Origin: Lyophyllum atratum
Taxonomy: Eukaryota > Basidiomycota > Agaricomycetes > Agaricales > Lyophyllaceae
Direction: 5' to 3'
NCBI GenBank assembly: GCA_014905825.1
Contig: JACGCN010000027.1
Span: 706,441 to 770,440 of the forward strand
Length of the DNA: 64,000 nt
The notes under the pieces: model-generated
The model's input: only the letters and a program-made list of their open reading frames with translations
Databases searched by the model: none
What the model was told of the DNA's origin: nothing
In this document: one piece after another, positions 46,240 to 57,661 of the stretch
How positions within the stretch are numbered: position 1 is the first letter of the stretch
How the letters are laid out: each line of letters begins with the position of its first letter
Program-made: the position numbers and the translations under genes

Positions 46240-47194
46240 CCCAGTCCTGGAGGCGCCAGCTGTAGTTTATCCTTCACTTTTTTTAATACCCCAGTCTGTG
46301 TTTTCCTCCGTGGTAAGTAGTAGGGACGATGGACCCATGTAGGCTTTTGATGTATCCTAACGAGGTTGTTCGTATTATCCCACTTCATCTGTAGATTTTA
46401 TATCATTCCGGTGAATCCTTTATCGTGGTTCGTGGTGCTTGCTACTGCCATGACTTGGCCGCGACTGACGTCCACAGACAGCGGCACTCGAGGTATTGCT
46501 ACTTAGACAGTGATAGGACTTCAAAGTTTTGCAAATTGAGACAGTTTAGGTGTACAACAGCGCACCTTTCGAGGTTCCGGCCCCAGTGTCTGAAACGCAT
46601 CAGCCCATGATTCATGAGGTCGCAGACGGTGAGCTCCTCAGAGTCAGAATGACTTCATGATGTTAGCCGTTGAACGAAGTTGACTCGCCTCCCCCACCCT
46701 CAGCCTAAATTGGTAGTCAACGATCAGGTGACACCGCGCCCAAAGTCGACTATTTTCCGCGATTGCCGATATATCGGGGAAGTCGGCGGGACTCTGTGCA
46801 GGTGTTATTCCCCGATATCATGGAAATTACACTGCCCGCATCCATCTCCAGCGCTCTACCTTCTTGTTTCCGCTTACATTCCAGCACCCAGTTTGGTTCG
46901 CCTTCTATTCTCCACAAGGTCCAAGATCTCTACACAACTAACGAACATATCTTGATCGTGCATCAGGTTAATCAAGCGCCAATCCCCAACTCAAACCAAT
47001 TGTGTAGATGACTCGCATGGGGCTGACCGCTATTATCGCGTCGGAGCCTGCAGGATGCTGCATTGCGTCCTGGGCGCCGGAAAGGGTCTGCCGATGACAG
47101 GGTTAGGTTAACGTTATATATATAACTCACTTTCAGCAAGAAAATCCTTGTTCCTAATTCCAGCACGCATCATCACTAAGTATTATCACCCACG
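46240..47194. other. Promoter region of the Zn2Cys6 factor gene
   Basis: No gene supported. It contains a CCGATATATCGG palindrome (46766-46777), an 11-bp inverted repeat (46771-46781 with 46808-46818), and a TTATATATATAA palindrome (47114-47125) about 70 bp before the ATG that may act as a TATA element. Confidence 0.45.
46766..46777. promoter_or_regulatory. CCG-N6-CGG palindrome upstream of a Zn2Cys6 gene
   Basis: CCGATATATCGG is a perfect 12-bp palindrome about 420 bp upstream of the factor's ATG. Paired CGG/CCG triplets are the usual targets of Zn2Cys6 dimers, so self-regulation is possible. This is inferred from position only. Confidence 0.35.
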
Positions 47195-49257
47195 ATGTTG
47201 AAGGGCAAAGCGTGTATGAACTGCAGGTGTGTATTGACGCGTCTACCTCATGATTTCATGGCGCGCCACTGATCATCTGTGATTATATAGACGGAGGAAG
47301 ATTGTAACTCGCTTCTTCTGACCCATTCTGAGCTATCACTAATGCTACCTCGCAGAAATGCGATAGTGACAGGCCGTCCTGCGGTCAATGTGCACGGTCT
47401 AACGGAGCCTTTGAAGACTGCGAATATCCCGGTGGAGGCCTCACCCAGACTCAAATTCTGGAAGATAGAATCTCGCACCTCCAAAGCCGTATTCGCCAGC
47501 TCGAAAATGTGGAAGAACCGACCGACGTACCCTTACACCAGCCATATTCGCATGACTCCCCACCACGATTCGACTGTGATGCGCCGTTGGTCATACCATC
47601 CGGTCCGTGTGACTACATACATTTTAACTTGCGTCTCACTTTCTCGTCAAGGCAAAAGCAGTCCAATCTCTCAGCCTTCTTCGTCGTCAAGTTCTCCTGC
47701 GTCTGTACCAAAGAATAGCTTTGCTCCCACCCCGGTTCAAGAGCCTCCCATGGACATAATGCTACTCCTGCGAGTTTTTTTCTGCCTTGCAGACCTGGAT
47801 TGTATTCTGATACCGCTACAGAGTCAATACCTTCTACCAACATTGCCCCCGCTTCGGGTTTTTCCTCAATATCGACCGATTCCACCAATCGTTTCTGCTT
47901 TCTCTACCGATTGGACACCATGCTCGACCAACGCCTTCCCTGTTGAACGCCATATACCTCTGGGGCAGCCATTTATCTCCATCCTTACCAGAGGGCTTCG
48001 ACGAAAAGAGCTTTCTGCGCAACGCTCTTTATCATCTTTCGAAAGACCTGTCCAGCTCTCATCCACAGAAGATCGTCCATGGCATACAAGCGGAGGTCCT
48101 TCTATCTTATTATTATCTCAAGCATGGCAAGGTTCTCGGTGGGAACTATCATGCTAACGCTGCAGTCTCACTGTCCCTCTCGTGTGGCCTCCACCGCATT
48201 CGCACGCCTGGCAACCCGAGGTCAACATCGACGCCCTCGGGTTCACCACGAATGTTGACGACAACTCTACCGACGCCTGCCGACGGCACTGAGGAGGGAG
48301 AACGGATAGACGCATTTTGGGCTGTCCTCATACTCAACAACTACTGGATTGCGATCCAGGAATCTCATTCCATGTTTTTCGACCTACAGAATATCGGAGT
48401 CGATACTCCATGGCCTATGGACATGATTGAATACGAGCTTGTAAGTAACCTTTTTCCTGCTTTCGACTGGGCTCGTTTTTCATCTCTCATATGACGCTGT
48501 AGCAACTACTTCCGCGCGTAAGCAGTGACACAATCAAGCGGTTCTTGGAGAGCACGACCATCGAAGGATTCTCTGTCATGGCCCTACACGCGAAAGCTGC
48601 CGTTCTCCTAGAACAAGCAACGATCATTCGAGGGTCGACCCCCAGTGAGCTCGATCCTATGGCAGGGACCGAACCCTGGGACGCCTTTACGCGCCTCGAT
48701 ATGCTCGTTGACCAGTTCAAGACCCATTTTCCCTTGGTCGATCAGATGGACGGACAACCGTCTGACACAGAGACCCTCATTGTGATGAAAATGATGACCC
48801 ATGTTGCCACCATCAAGCTGCATCTGCCGCTCTCCGACAAAGGCAATGCGCACTCACGGCAGAAATCACTCCTCGCCGCCCAAGCGATTGCTGTTCTGAC
48901 TCACAGTATAACCCCAACGAGTGCCCTTAGAATTGATCCCATTATAGGGGTGCGTCGATATTTGAACGTCGTAAATCTATCTCGTCTTATTATCTATTAC
49001 AGGTGCTCTGGACCGCCGCCTGCGAGGTATTTGTACACGAGCTTCTTAAGGTCGATTCACCGGCGACGGGAAACAATCCACAATGGTCGACCTTATTGCA
49101 CTCCGTCCTGTCGCAGATGAATAAATTCTCATCAGGCAATGTTCTGATGAGTGAGTCCTGCCTCTATAGGATCTCGCCCTCTAGCCTGACGATATTATTA
49201 GAATTCCTTATGAACCGCCTCCAGAAGAACCATCCTGCCGCTGTGACTTTCTGGTAG
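47195..49257 (+). CDS. Zn2Cys6 fungal transcription factor
   Basis: About eight exons encode about 550 residues. The start is ATG at 47195. The binuclear zinc cluster reads CMNCRRRKIKCDSDRPSC then GQCARSNGAFEDC (six Cys with spacing 2-6-6-2-8), split by two introns. A coiled-coil-like dimer helix follows (ILEDRISHLQSRIRQLENVE). After a Ser-rich linker the fungal middle homology region is seen as CPRFGFFLNIDRFHQS, LLNAIYLWGSHLS, EVLLSYYYLKHGKVLGG and RIDAFWAVLILNNYWIAIQE. The C-terminal half is helical (MHVATIKLHLPL-like), ending in NHPAAVTFW, stop TAG at 49257. The join between the linker and the middle region (about 47760-47830) is uncertain. Target genes are unknown; no metabolic cluster surrounds it. 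Confidence 0.85.
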
Positions 49258-49416
49258 CGCCTTTTAGATACTCGTTCATGGGATGGGTATAACATATGTT
49301 CGAATAGCGTGTCTTGACGTGAAGCGCCCTTTGGCACAGATAGTATATTTCAGTCCAAGATTGGTAATAGCCCGTATGTCGCGCGGCGCGTACGAACCCT
49401 CTGCGTATCCCGGTAT

Positions 49417-49853
49417 TCAAATACAGTTCTGAAACAAGGCAGAAAAACGAGCCAACTTCTAAATACCGACCGGTGACTTCAGCAATGGGGTAAGAGAGAC
49501 CTCGATCAAAATCATCAGGGTTGCGCACCTCAAGCCTTAGAGGAGCTAAGTAGTTCATGATGGCTTCGCGCTCTCCGAAGGTTTGCGTGGCAAGTCGGGC
49601 GCGGATATTCCACCAAGCTGCATTCGAAGAAGGACACATCGTCATGGCCGAACGTGGCACTCATAGCCACAAATGCACCCGAAAAGAAGGTAACCACTGA
49701 ATGAAGTAGACCAAAATCAAGATTCAAATCTTCTGCCAGTCCCACTAAATGAGTGAATAAGTTGGGTTGGGGTTGGTGAACCGGTTTGTCCAAGAGTCCG
49801 ACTTACCCTCCGGAGTTGAGAAACTGATCCAGTATCGTAGATCCACTGACCTC
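49417..49853 (-). CDS. Unrecognised spliced gene, partial model
   Basis: Minus-strand exons join in phase through three consensus introns: EVSGSTILDQFLNSG, then GLAEDLNLDFGLLHS and VVTFFSAWWNIRARL, ATQTFGEREAIMNYLAPL, and a short end KLARFSALFQNCI with TGA at 49417. The joins remove frame shifts that are otherwise visible, which supports a real transcript. The 5' end is missing: the first exon begins after an AAAAG acceptor at 49854 and I see no clear ATG exon upstream. I do not recognise the family. It could be a fragment of a larger gene or a decayed one. Confidence 0.35.
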
Positions 49854-51090
49854 CTTTTAGCCAGGGTCCAGTGCTATATCAATGACGACCGCGGGGTACA
49901 TTAACTTGAATACAAGGATATTCCGTCGTCCCAATCCGTCGGCGCCGAATCCATATCTGCGCCGAGGAGTGATGGGATTTTCTGTGATGGTTAGTCAGTA
50001 TGTTTTGGTGCGTGAGGGCAATTGCAATGACCTTCGCGGCGGCGGCGGTACCCGTGCGATCTCCCCGAGAACTTCTCAAGTGGCAGCCCTTCCATGCACA
50101 TTACAAGTGCAAGGCAGACATAGTTGAAAGCACCCAATGAATGGCCTCCCGAGTTCCCGATCGCCCGCATCCATATGTCTCGAGAAAAAAAATCGACAAC
50201 TCTGGCATCTAATCAAGCAATACTCAGTTGATCCCTCCCTCACCCTCAACCTCCCTCAACTCACGGAAATTGCATAAGAGGCAGCCAGGGCAAGCCATGT
50301 GGCATCGAGTTAAGCGATTAGCTGTGCTAGATCATGATTACAGTCGAAGAGCAAGCGATCACGAACACGGGCGTGCAAGCTGAACATCACGGGGGTCACG
50401 ATGTCTGAAAACACTTCAGTCCAAAATCAAGTTGAAAGCACAGTGCTCACCACAAGGATCATTACTGAGGTTTTTTTGTCTCAGGGACCGTATGGCATCG
50501 CGAGGATCATCGCGTACTTGACCCGCACCTCCATTCCGTGCTATTCCGTGGCAGTCATAAGGATACAGAGCCGTAACAATAAGCGCAGAAGTTCCGCCGA
50601 TTCGAACAAAAACAAGCGGGCCATCCTGTGAAGGGATGGATAATTTCCGTACTTGCTGGATCCTGTTTAATCTCATTCTCAATTTAGCTGTTGGTCGTTT
50701 TGACAATTACTCACGGCCCTGTGCGGAGCGATGAAAATGAACTCACGAGAACTCATTTTGTTAGGCCTGATACTCTCATGGGCGGGAGCTCGTGGCTGCG
50801 ATCGAAGAAGCAATGAAGAAGTTGTGTGATTGCTGGCACTTTGGCCCAAGGATGCCAAATGTTTTATCACCGCGCCCTAACTCTACAGATCAATGCAAGC
50901 CAGAGTGAGCGCAAGTTTGTATAGAACAAAGAAACGAAGAGTATGGATTCACCTCATGTCTAGACTTGGTGTGCGTGTATGAAGAGTGGGGCAACTTTAT
51001 AAGTAGGCGGCTTGAAATTCTGCCATGGGAGGTCCGAGGCTGAAGCATCAGCAATGCCTGGAGTGGAGTCGGAGCCTGGCTGACCACCAT
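49854..51090. other. Intergenic region, no gene supported
   Basis: Short opposed frames near 49880-50130 and 50400-50710 have no motif. The missing 5' exon of the gene ending at 49417 may lie at the left end. Nothing else seen. Confidence 0.35.
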
Positions 51091-51172
51091 GGGCACATGG
51101 TGTAGTTGGTTATCACGCTCGCTTTGCACTGACAGTTGCGAGTGGTCCCCGGTTCAATTCCGGGTGTGTCCA
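51091..51172 (+). tRNA. tRNA-Ala (anticodon UGC) with 8-nt intron
   Basis: A cloverleaf can be drawn. Acceptor stem GGGCACA pairs with TGTGTCC and includes a G3-U70 wobble, the alanine identity element. The D arm has AGTTGGTTA; the anticodon stem is CTCGC/GCGAG; the T arm is CCCGG-TTCAATT-CCGGG. The anticodon loop reads TTTGCA, giving anticodon TGC after U33. Between loop position 37 and the 3' stem there are eight extra bases (CTGACAGT), a canonical-position intron. Discriminator base A at 51172. CCA is not encoded, as expected for eukaryotes. Confidence 0.9.
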
Positions 51173-54100
51173 TATATTTTGGCAATTCCCATCCGCTCGG
51201 GCGCGCACTGTGCCTCGGAAAATTGAAATTATGTTTGGAATTTTTGCCGTGGAGGCAAAGAGGAGTACCATGGAGAGCGAGCGGTAGCGAAAGGGGGCAA
51301 AGCAAAGTATTGAAGGAGAGCGACGCTCGCCATTCATATGTATACTAGCAACAGAGTATGTCGATGAGAAGCACGGGATCAAAGGACGCAAATGATACTA
51401 TCATGAGTGTCAGCGTCGTTTAACGCAATGGTGCTAGTAGCGCGTACGCTGACGCCCGATGTGCGGCCTGTCATCACTGAGCCGTAAATTAAGACAGCAA
51501 GTCCTAGTTTCGCGCGTACTCACCGACCGCGTTCGATTCATACTAACTTGCACCAGGTCCAGGGCCAATACACACAAGTAGATCCAACTCCCTGAACGCC
51601 CAAGTTGGGTTCCCTTGTCTAAAAATTGTTGATTGTGCAGGACCGCTCCCCAAGAACACGGAGCTCTTTGTTACGCGTGAAACACCGATCTAAACTGGAA
51701 TGAACACTGTCCGCACGGCTCGTTGAGTCGAGACTCTGATTTTTTTGGGGAGCATGGTACGTCGGGCCTCGGCGGTGGAGAGGTTAAAGGCCGGGTCAGC
51801 GCATCACCATAAGCGATTTATGACAAGGATGTCCTAGGAGTCAGCGCCCGAGCAAGGAGGCATAGATCGCCAATACACAGGTTTTGCCCATTCATGCAGC
51901 TGGGAACTGACCTGTAGACGCATGACAACGGGATCAGCGTGACGGAGAACCTCACAAGGAACTGGTCAAGCGGAACCTTTCAGGACACCTTCACAAGCCG
52001 AGAAGAGAAAGAGTATCATATGGTAGTGGACCGAATCTGAAATGATGAACATATAACATAAGATGGGAGAGAAATTGGACAGCGGGAGAAAAAGACAGAC
52101 GCTTGCCTAAGACGTATCAACAGATGGGTATCTCGTGATTCGTCCATGGCATGATTGCCTTGCTGGAATCAAAATATCAGAGGTCTTAACAACCATTTGC
52201 ACCAACATGCCTGAATTCAGATGTCAGCGGCCATTCTGGGGTGTGGCGCTAGGTCTATTTTTATCGAGTTAAAGCTATTCCCAACTGCGCGCTTGACCGG
52301 CAAGGACTTTGCACCCCCACCGCGGTGAGACGCCGCCGTCACCTGCTGCGCGATAAGTAATATGGTGGCTGATTTCTCTCCGTCTTTATCGCAGCACGCC
52401 TACGGCCCGTTAGTAGTAAAGAGCGCGCTGAAGAGATCGATACCTGATTCGGCTTACTCGGAGTGGAGATTGGAAGAGAACATTCTGGGTCCAGTACAAA
52501 TTATGAAAGAGCAGCGCTTCTAGTGGTATTCATCGGATGTGGGGTTGCTAAATATACCGGCTTTCGATCTAGCAGGAGAACTTTAGAGATAAGGCCAGCG
52601 GTGCTTCTTCGCCGTTGTAGAAATCTAAGCGTCGTGTCTCGGAGGATGGTGAGCCCCATAGAGTTGATCTTCTAATTGAACCTCTAGACCGCTAGCTAGT
52701 CGAGGAACGGAAGTATCGTCAGTTTTTCTGGATTAGCACCGATTGTCGACGGCCGGAAGAAGCGCTACGTTGAAAAAGTGCCCAAGAACTCGTCGGGGAG
52801 GGGATGGCGCCGCTGATATGCTATGGCTGCGATTGATGCGGACGTAGTGACGAGCAATCTTTTACAAACGCTCTCAAGATAACCTACTTCTCCATTGCCC
52901 AACTTGACCTTCTAAGGATCATGCGATGGCGAAGTGCTTGCTGCATAGGCCACGTTATTTCAAAGATAGCATCTAGATCTGCGAACACTCCGAAAGGACC
53001 TGTAATTGAAGCCACGGAACATGGTGTGCGCTTGCTGGGGCTTATTGTTCAAATATCCAGAGCCTAATGAAAAGAGATGCAAAGAATTCAGATGGCTAAA
53101 AGGGAGATAGAACCTTGTCCAGTTTCGAAAGAGAGAGCAGCAAAGCAAGGGAGTTGTGCGAGCGCTCAGCTGGTTTTAGCCGACACCTAATACAACATAT
53201 CTGCCTGAGTTCCCTGTCCTGCTGAACAACGATCAGCATGCTGTCAGCGTTTCAGGTCCAACAAATTGAAGTCTAGGAGCGTACGAGTAGAGTTCAGCGA
53301 GGGGGCCTAATTGACTCTCCGAACGTCAAAAATGTAGCCAATGTGGGTGACCGCGACGTCGTCGCACTTGTTGCCTAGTTGTCAGAATACCTATCATGAG
53401 GAAATCTGTCGCCAAAACACTCACTTTGATAAGCGTACTTGTAAGCGTAACGTGAAAGTGAGAGTCTGACGATTCTGGCATTCCTGTGACGGAGGGAACA
53501 GGTGGATACTAGGGGTTGCTCTGGCGAGCTAAGGAGCATTGAAGGTAGTGTATGGCAGTTTCACTGCTGAGCCCTACCTTACTAGTATTCGTAGACCTTG
53601 TATATTGGTGGTGAGTCGAGAACAACGGGCCAAATGCCCGATCCGGAAATCTCGATCATGATCGTGGCTGAGATCTGAGAATTAATTATCAACTTGATGT
53701 TCAACCACCACATAGCAATGCCAGACTTCACCTTAAAATCTCAATCTCTGCTGGTGCCAGATTGTTCGAGAACGGCTTCTTGAACTGGGCATGCCTTACC
53801 TCTCTAGTACGCGATGGTGAGATTCCAAGTACTCCCCGACGTGCCAAGCACAACTACCGCTGTTCACACTCGATATCAATCAGTTCTGTCTTCTCCTTCC
53901 CAACCAGTCAAACTTCGCCACACGAAACCACCGCATGACCGTTGACTCGATCATCAGTCGATCCGGCAATGTTACCATAGCTCTGACAGCTCTACCTATA
54001 CCTCCATCTCCCTCTGATCGCAATGTCCGTGTATAAAACCTTGTATGTGATCAGAAATAGACCCCATTCTTTTCGTATCATTTCCCTTCAGTGGACCACT

Positions 54101-54221
54101 GGCTGTTTTTTTTTGGGGTCTCGTCCCGTCCTTTCTTTCACGCGTCTTCTATTCGTTCGTTCGACCCCGGCAGGTCTAGTATCCCGGCAATACTACCTTT
54201 TTCATACACACCCAAGAAACC
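51173..54221. other. 3-kb gene-poor stretch
   Basis: No reading frame longer than about 70 codons shows a motif or joins to another. No terminal inverted repeat, long terminal repeat or transposase wording was seen. A TATA box for the downstream secreted-protein gene is at 54032-54037. It may hold non-coding transcripts or strongly decayed elements, but I see no direct evidence. Confidence 0.4.
54032..54037 (+). promoter_or_regulatory. TATA box of the DUF7223-like gene
   Basis: TATAAA about 190 bp upstream of the ATG at 54222, followed by a pyrimidine-rich stretch, as in many strongly expressed fungal genes. Confidence 0.4.
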
Positions 54222-56985
54222 ATGGTTTATTCGACGCTTCTTCTTATATCCCTCGCCACCGCTACCCATGCGTTGAACGACTGGACGAAACCGTGCTTAT
54301 CCGGTGTCTGTTCTTATGGTGCGTTTCCCTACAATAATCAATGGACGCGACTTACGGTTCGCTTCAGATATTCCCGATTCAGCTGGCTCGTCCTCGGGAT
54401 CCCTGAAAATCGTATGCCCTCTACCCTTAGCTATCGCGACTTAAGTGAGCTAACGCGAAATTTAGTGGGGCTCGAAAGATGCCATTTCAGATATTACCAC
54501 TGCTGCAGGATGGGAGATTCTAGGCTGCTCCCCCGACAAACTCTCGCAGGACATCCGCCTCGTCTGTAATAGTGATGATTCCAAGGCCGCAGGATGTTCC
54601 CACCTTTACGAGAGCGCAGGAGCGGAAGGAAAGATTGTACGGTTACCCGAATCAGTGCGCGCAGAACCTCGATTTCCTTGTAACCCTCATCTAACTCATA
54701 ATTTGAATTTGGTCAGTGTGGTAAGAATGCCTTTGCCCGTGTTGCGCGCGCCTGGGTCCCAGAAGACCAGTCCATCCCCGCCTCTGTTGCTGGAAAGATT
54801 GTTCGTCGCGATGGCAAGCAACCCCAGGTCAAGGCTCTCACCCTCGACACCAAGTTTGACGCCGTTGACTCGTCGAAGTACGTTGCTCACGACGCACTTC
54901 AATGAGTTATCACGCTAACCTTCGTGTCCTCTCCGAAGAACTGGTCCCGTCAACTTCGCTGTTAAAGGTGCCAATATCAAGGGAGCAGCTGGTGATATAG
55001 ATACCTCTACCGTAGGCCCCAGTCGCCGCAGCCGTATATATGGCAACAACGAGCGTGGTCTTTTCGATTTTGTTGGTGACGCCATTGATGGTCAGTAACT
55101 TGGACCCAAACCTTTATTTCGTCGTGAATTCACCATGCTACAGCTATCAAGGGTCTTAACGACTTTGACGTTGACAAGTCCAAGACTCTCAGCCCTCTCA
55201 CCGTTGACAAGAACTTCAACCTTCTGAATCAACAGGTTTCATGTCCTCCTATCACCGCCTCCCTCAAGATTGATGTTGACGCTAAGGCCAATGCCGTCGC
55301 AACCATCGGTGTTGCGGCCTCTGGTACCATCATTCCTCCGAAGGTGAAAGATTTCGCGGTTATTACCAGTGCGTTTTATCTTCACGATAGATCAATAAAC
55401 CACCTAACTGCGATGATTTATCAAGCTCTGACGGCTGATCTCGACGGGAGCGTTACGATGGTCGCCACTGCTTCTGTATGTCATTTTCACTGTTCCGTCA
55501 CAACCAAAAATGTCTGAACTATGGGATGCGCAACAGGGCACCCTTGATTCGGGCAAGCTCAAGATTTTTGAAGTAGGCGTCCCAGGACTTGACTTCCCAG
55601 GGTATGTACTTGTGCAAACTCCCCGAATCCACATGTATTCATAGGACTCCGCAGCGTTCTCACCATCGGCCCTACCTTTGAAGTCAACGCACAGGCAACG
55701 GCGCAGCTCGACCTCCAGGCAGACCTGACCGTCGGCCTCAACTACCACGTTGAGAAAGCACAGCTCGTCTTCCCAGCAGATAGCAAGAAGGCGAAAGATG
55801 CTGGTGGTGCATTCACCGTCGGGGACACCCGTAAGTGTTACCATACTCTCCAATTAAGTGCATTTACGAAGCAACTTCCTTTTCAGCCCTCAAGCTTTCC
55901 CTCTCTCCATCCGTTAAAGCTACAGGCACCGTCACCGCCCACTTTATCCCCTCGCTCAACCTCAAAGTATCTGCACTGGGCGATATCGTCGAGGCCGGCG
56001 TCTTCCTCGAACTCGATGCCTCCGCAGACATGAGCCTCTCGCTCGAGGGAAGCGTACAGGGGAGCATCACCGTAGACAAGGCTAAGGCCGCGCGTGAGGA
56101 ACCCGCTCTGAAGGGACGCTACTGGGCTCTCGGCGCTGCTCCCGCCGGCGTTGAGGCGAGGGACCACATGATGCCTGCACCTGCTCGCCAGCTCGCTACC
56201 GTCAAGCCGGCATCGGCAGAGGCCGCTCCTGTAAAGGCTATCCCCGTCAAAGCTGCCTCTGTTAAGTCTACTTCGGTCAAGGCAGCACCAGGAAAGGCAA
56301 CTTCCGTGAAGGCCACTGATAAGACCACCTCCGTTAAAGCCACCTCTGTCAAAGCCACCTCTGTCAAAGCCACCCCTGTCGAAGCTAGCCCCGTCAAAGC
56401 TACCTCTGTCAAGGCTACCTCTGTCAAAGCTACTTCAATCAAGCCCACCTCAGTCACTTCCACTTCCGTCAAAGCTACAGCCGCTTCAGGCACCACAGCC
56501 GCCTCCGTCTCTGCCGCTGCCCCCGCCGCTACCCAGCCTGCGAAGAACGGCAACCTCGGCGTTATAAAGGACGCGAGCGCGTCTTTCGGTGGATGCTTCA
56601 GAATCGGTGCCGGACTTGATGTCAACGCGGGAGCCGATGCGAGCTTCTTCGGCCTCTTCGACCAGAACACTAAGGTGTCGTTGTTCAGCAAGAAGTTCGA
56701 GATCTTCAAGGTTCGTTTTTTCTGGCTCGTTTTGTTTTGCGTACGCGCTGATGAATCACTAAATGTAGAAATGTTTCGGGAACGCGAAACGTTCTCTTCC
56801 TCTTCCAACGAAACTCACTCGGGGTCCTGCCCAGAAGCGCGCTCTTATTTGCTCCGCTGCTGATGCTGGAGCAGCCGTCTCTGTCGCTGACCAGATCGTC
56901 CAGGCTGGCACGTAAGTGTTGTCTATCTTGCTTCGCCTTGGTGAGGCGCTGATGGTATTCCGCTTTCAGAATTATTGCTGCTTGA
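54222..56985 (+). CDS. Secreted DUF7223-like protein with VKATS repeats
   Basis: About ten exons encode about 730 residues. The start is ATG at 54222 with signal peptide MVYSTLLLISLATATHA. The N-terminal module reads LNDWTKPCLSGVCSYDIPDS, LKIWGSKDAISDITTAAGWE and LSQDIRLVCNSDDS, then CGKNAFARVARAWVPEDQS. The central beta-rich part has VSCPPITASLKIDVDAKANA, ATIGVAASGTIIPPKVKDF, IFEVGVPGLDFPG and TPLKLSLSPSVKATGTVTA. After a 17-unit VKATS repeat (56225-56485) a conserved block follows (FGGCFRIGAGLDVNAGADA, SFFGLFDQNTKVSLFSKKFE), then KCFGNAKRSL and stop TGA at 56985. I recall this order from secreted agaricomycete proteins annotated as DUF7223; the family number should be checked. No enzymatic motif is seen; a wall or extracellular role is inferred. 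The repeat looks like an insertion into the conserved body. Confidence 0.8.
56225..56485 (+). repeat. 15-bp tandem repeat coding VKATS units
   Basis: Seventeen units with consensus SVKAT (variants PVKAI, PVKAA, SVKST, PGKAT, PVEAS, SIKPT, SVTST). One unit is four residues long (DKTT). The central copies are nearly identical in DNA, pointing to recent slippage or unequal crossing-over. Confidence 0.8.
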
Positions 56986-57661
56986 GTTGCATAGATTCGC
57001 GGTAGACATATGTCAGCATATAACTTCAGATTCTTGGGTTTGGTAGAATATGTTCATCGTAATTCATCTTGACTTAGCCGTGTGCTTAATAGGAATTCCT
57101 GAGTTTGCTTGGGTGCTTCAAATTTGACTTTGAAAACGAGGAAAAATTAGATGAAGGTCGTCTAGGCTTATGATCGAACTTGCATGATGAGGTAAATGCA
57201 GGCGATCTTGTGGGGATGGTAGCTAGGATTGCTCTCGAAAGGAAGCATCCGTCTGGTATCCTATCCAGGAAAATTTGACATGGCAGGAGTGGAACAAGAG
57301 TCGGCGGAGGTCTGATGGAGTCACGGCTCTGAGGAAGTCCTGGCCACCAAACGTCGTTCGACAAGCCATCTATACTGTGAATTGTCCTCAATTGATCATA
57401 TCCCTAGGTGTCCATGCTCTCATTTAAGCAGTTTCTCCCTAGTAAAACAGCGGAAGTGGAAAGTAAGTCGAATCCTGACAATCAAACTATGATAATGTCA
57501 CAGGTCAGTCAATGCCCTGTACTCATCCTAGACAGGCTTTTGAAGCTGACGATACCCTACGAGTACCGATGGAATCATGGAGATACAATGCAGGAAAACC
57601 AATCGCTTGCGGTGTGAAAGGAATGAACGCTGCACCAGTGGCGTTGTAGAGCGAGAGCCAC
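56986..57661. other. Convergent 3' intergenic region
   Basis: This lies between the 3' ends of the secreted protein gene (+) and an F-box gene (-). AT-rich with short unlinked frames; no gene seen. Confidence 0.4.

Noticed and set aside
56119..56808. 229-codon minus-strand frame over the VKATS repeat
   Set aside because: Its apparent repeats (LTEVA) are only the antisense of the VKATS units; the plus strand has the conserved secreted protein.
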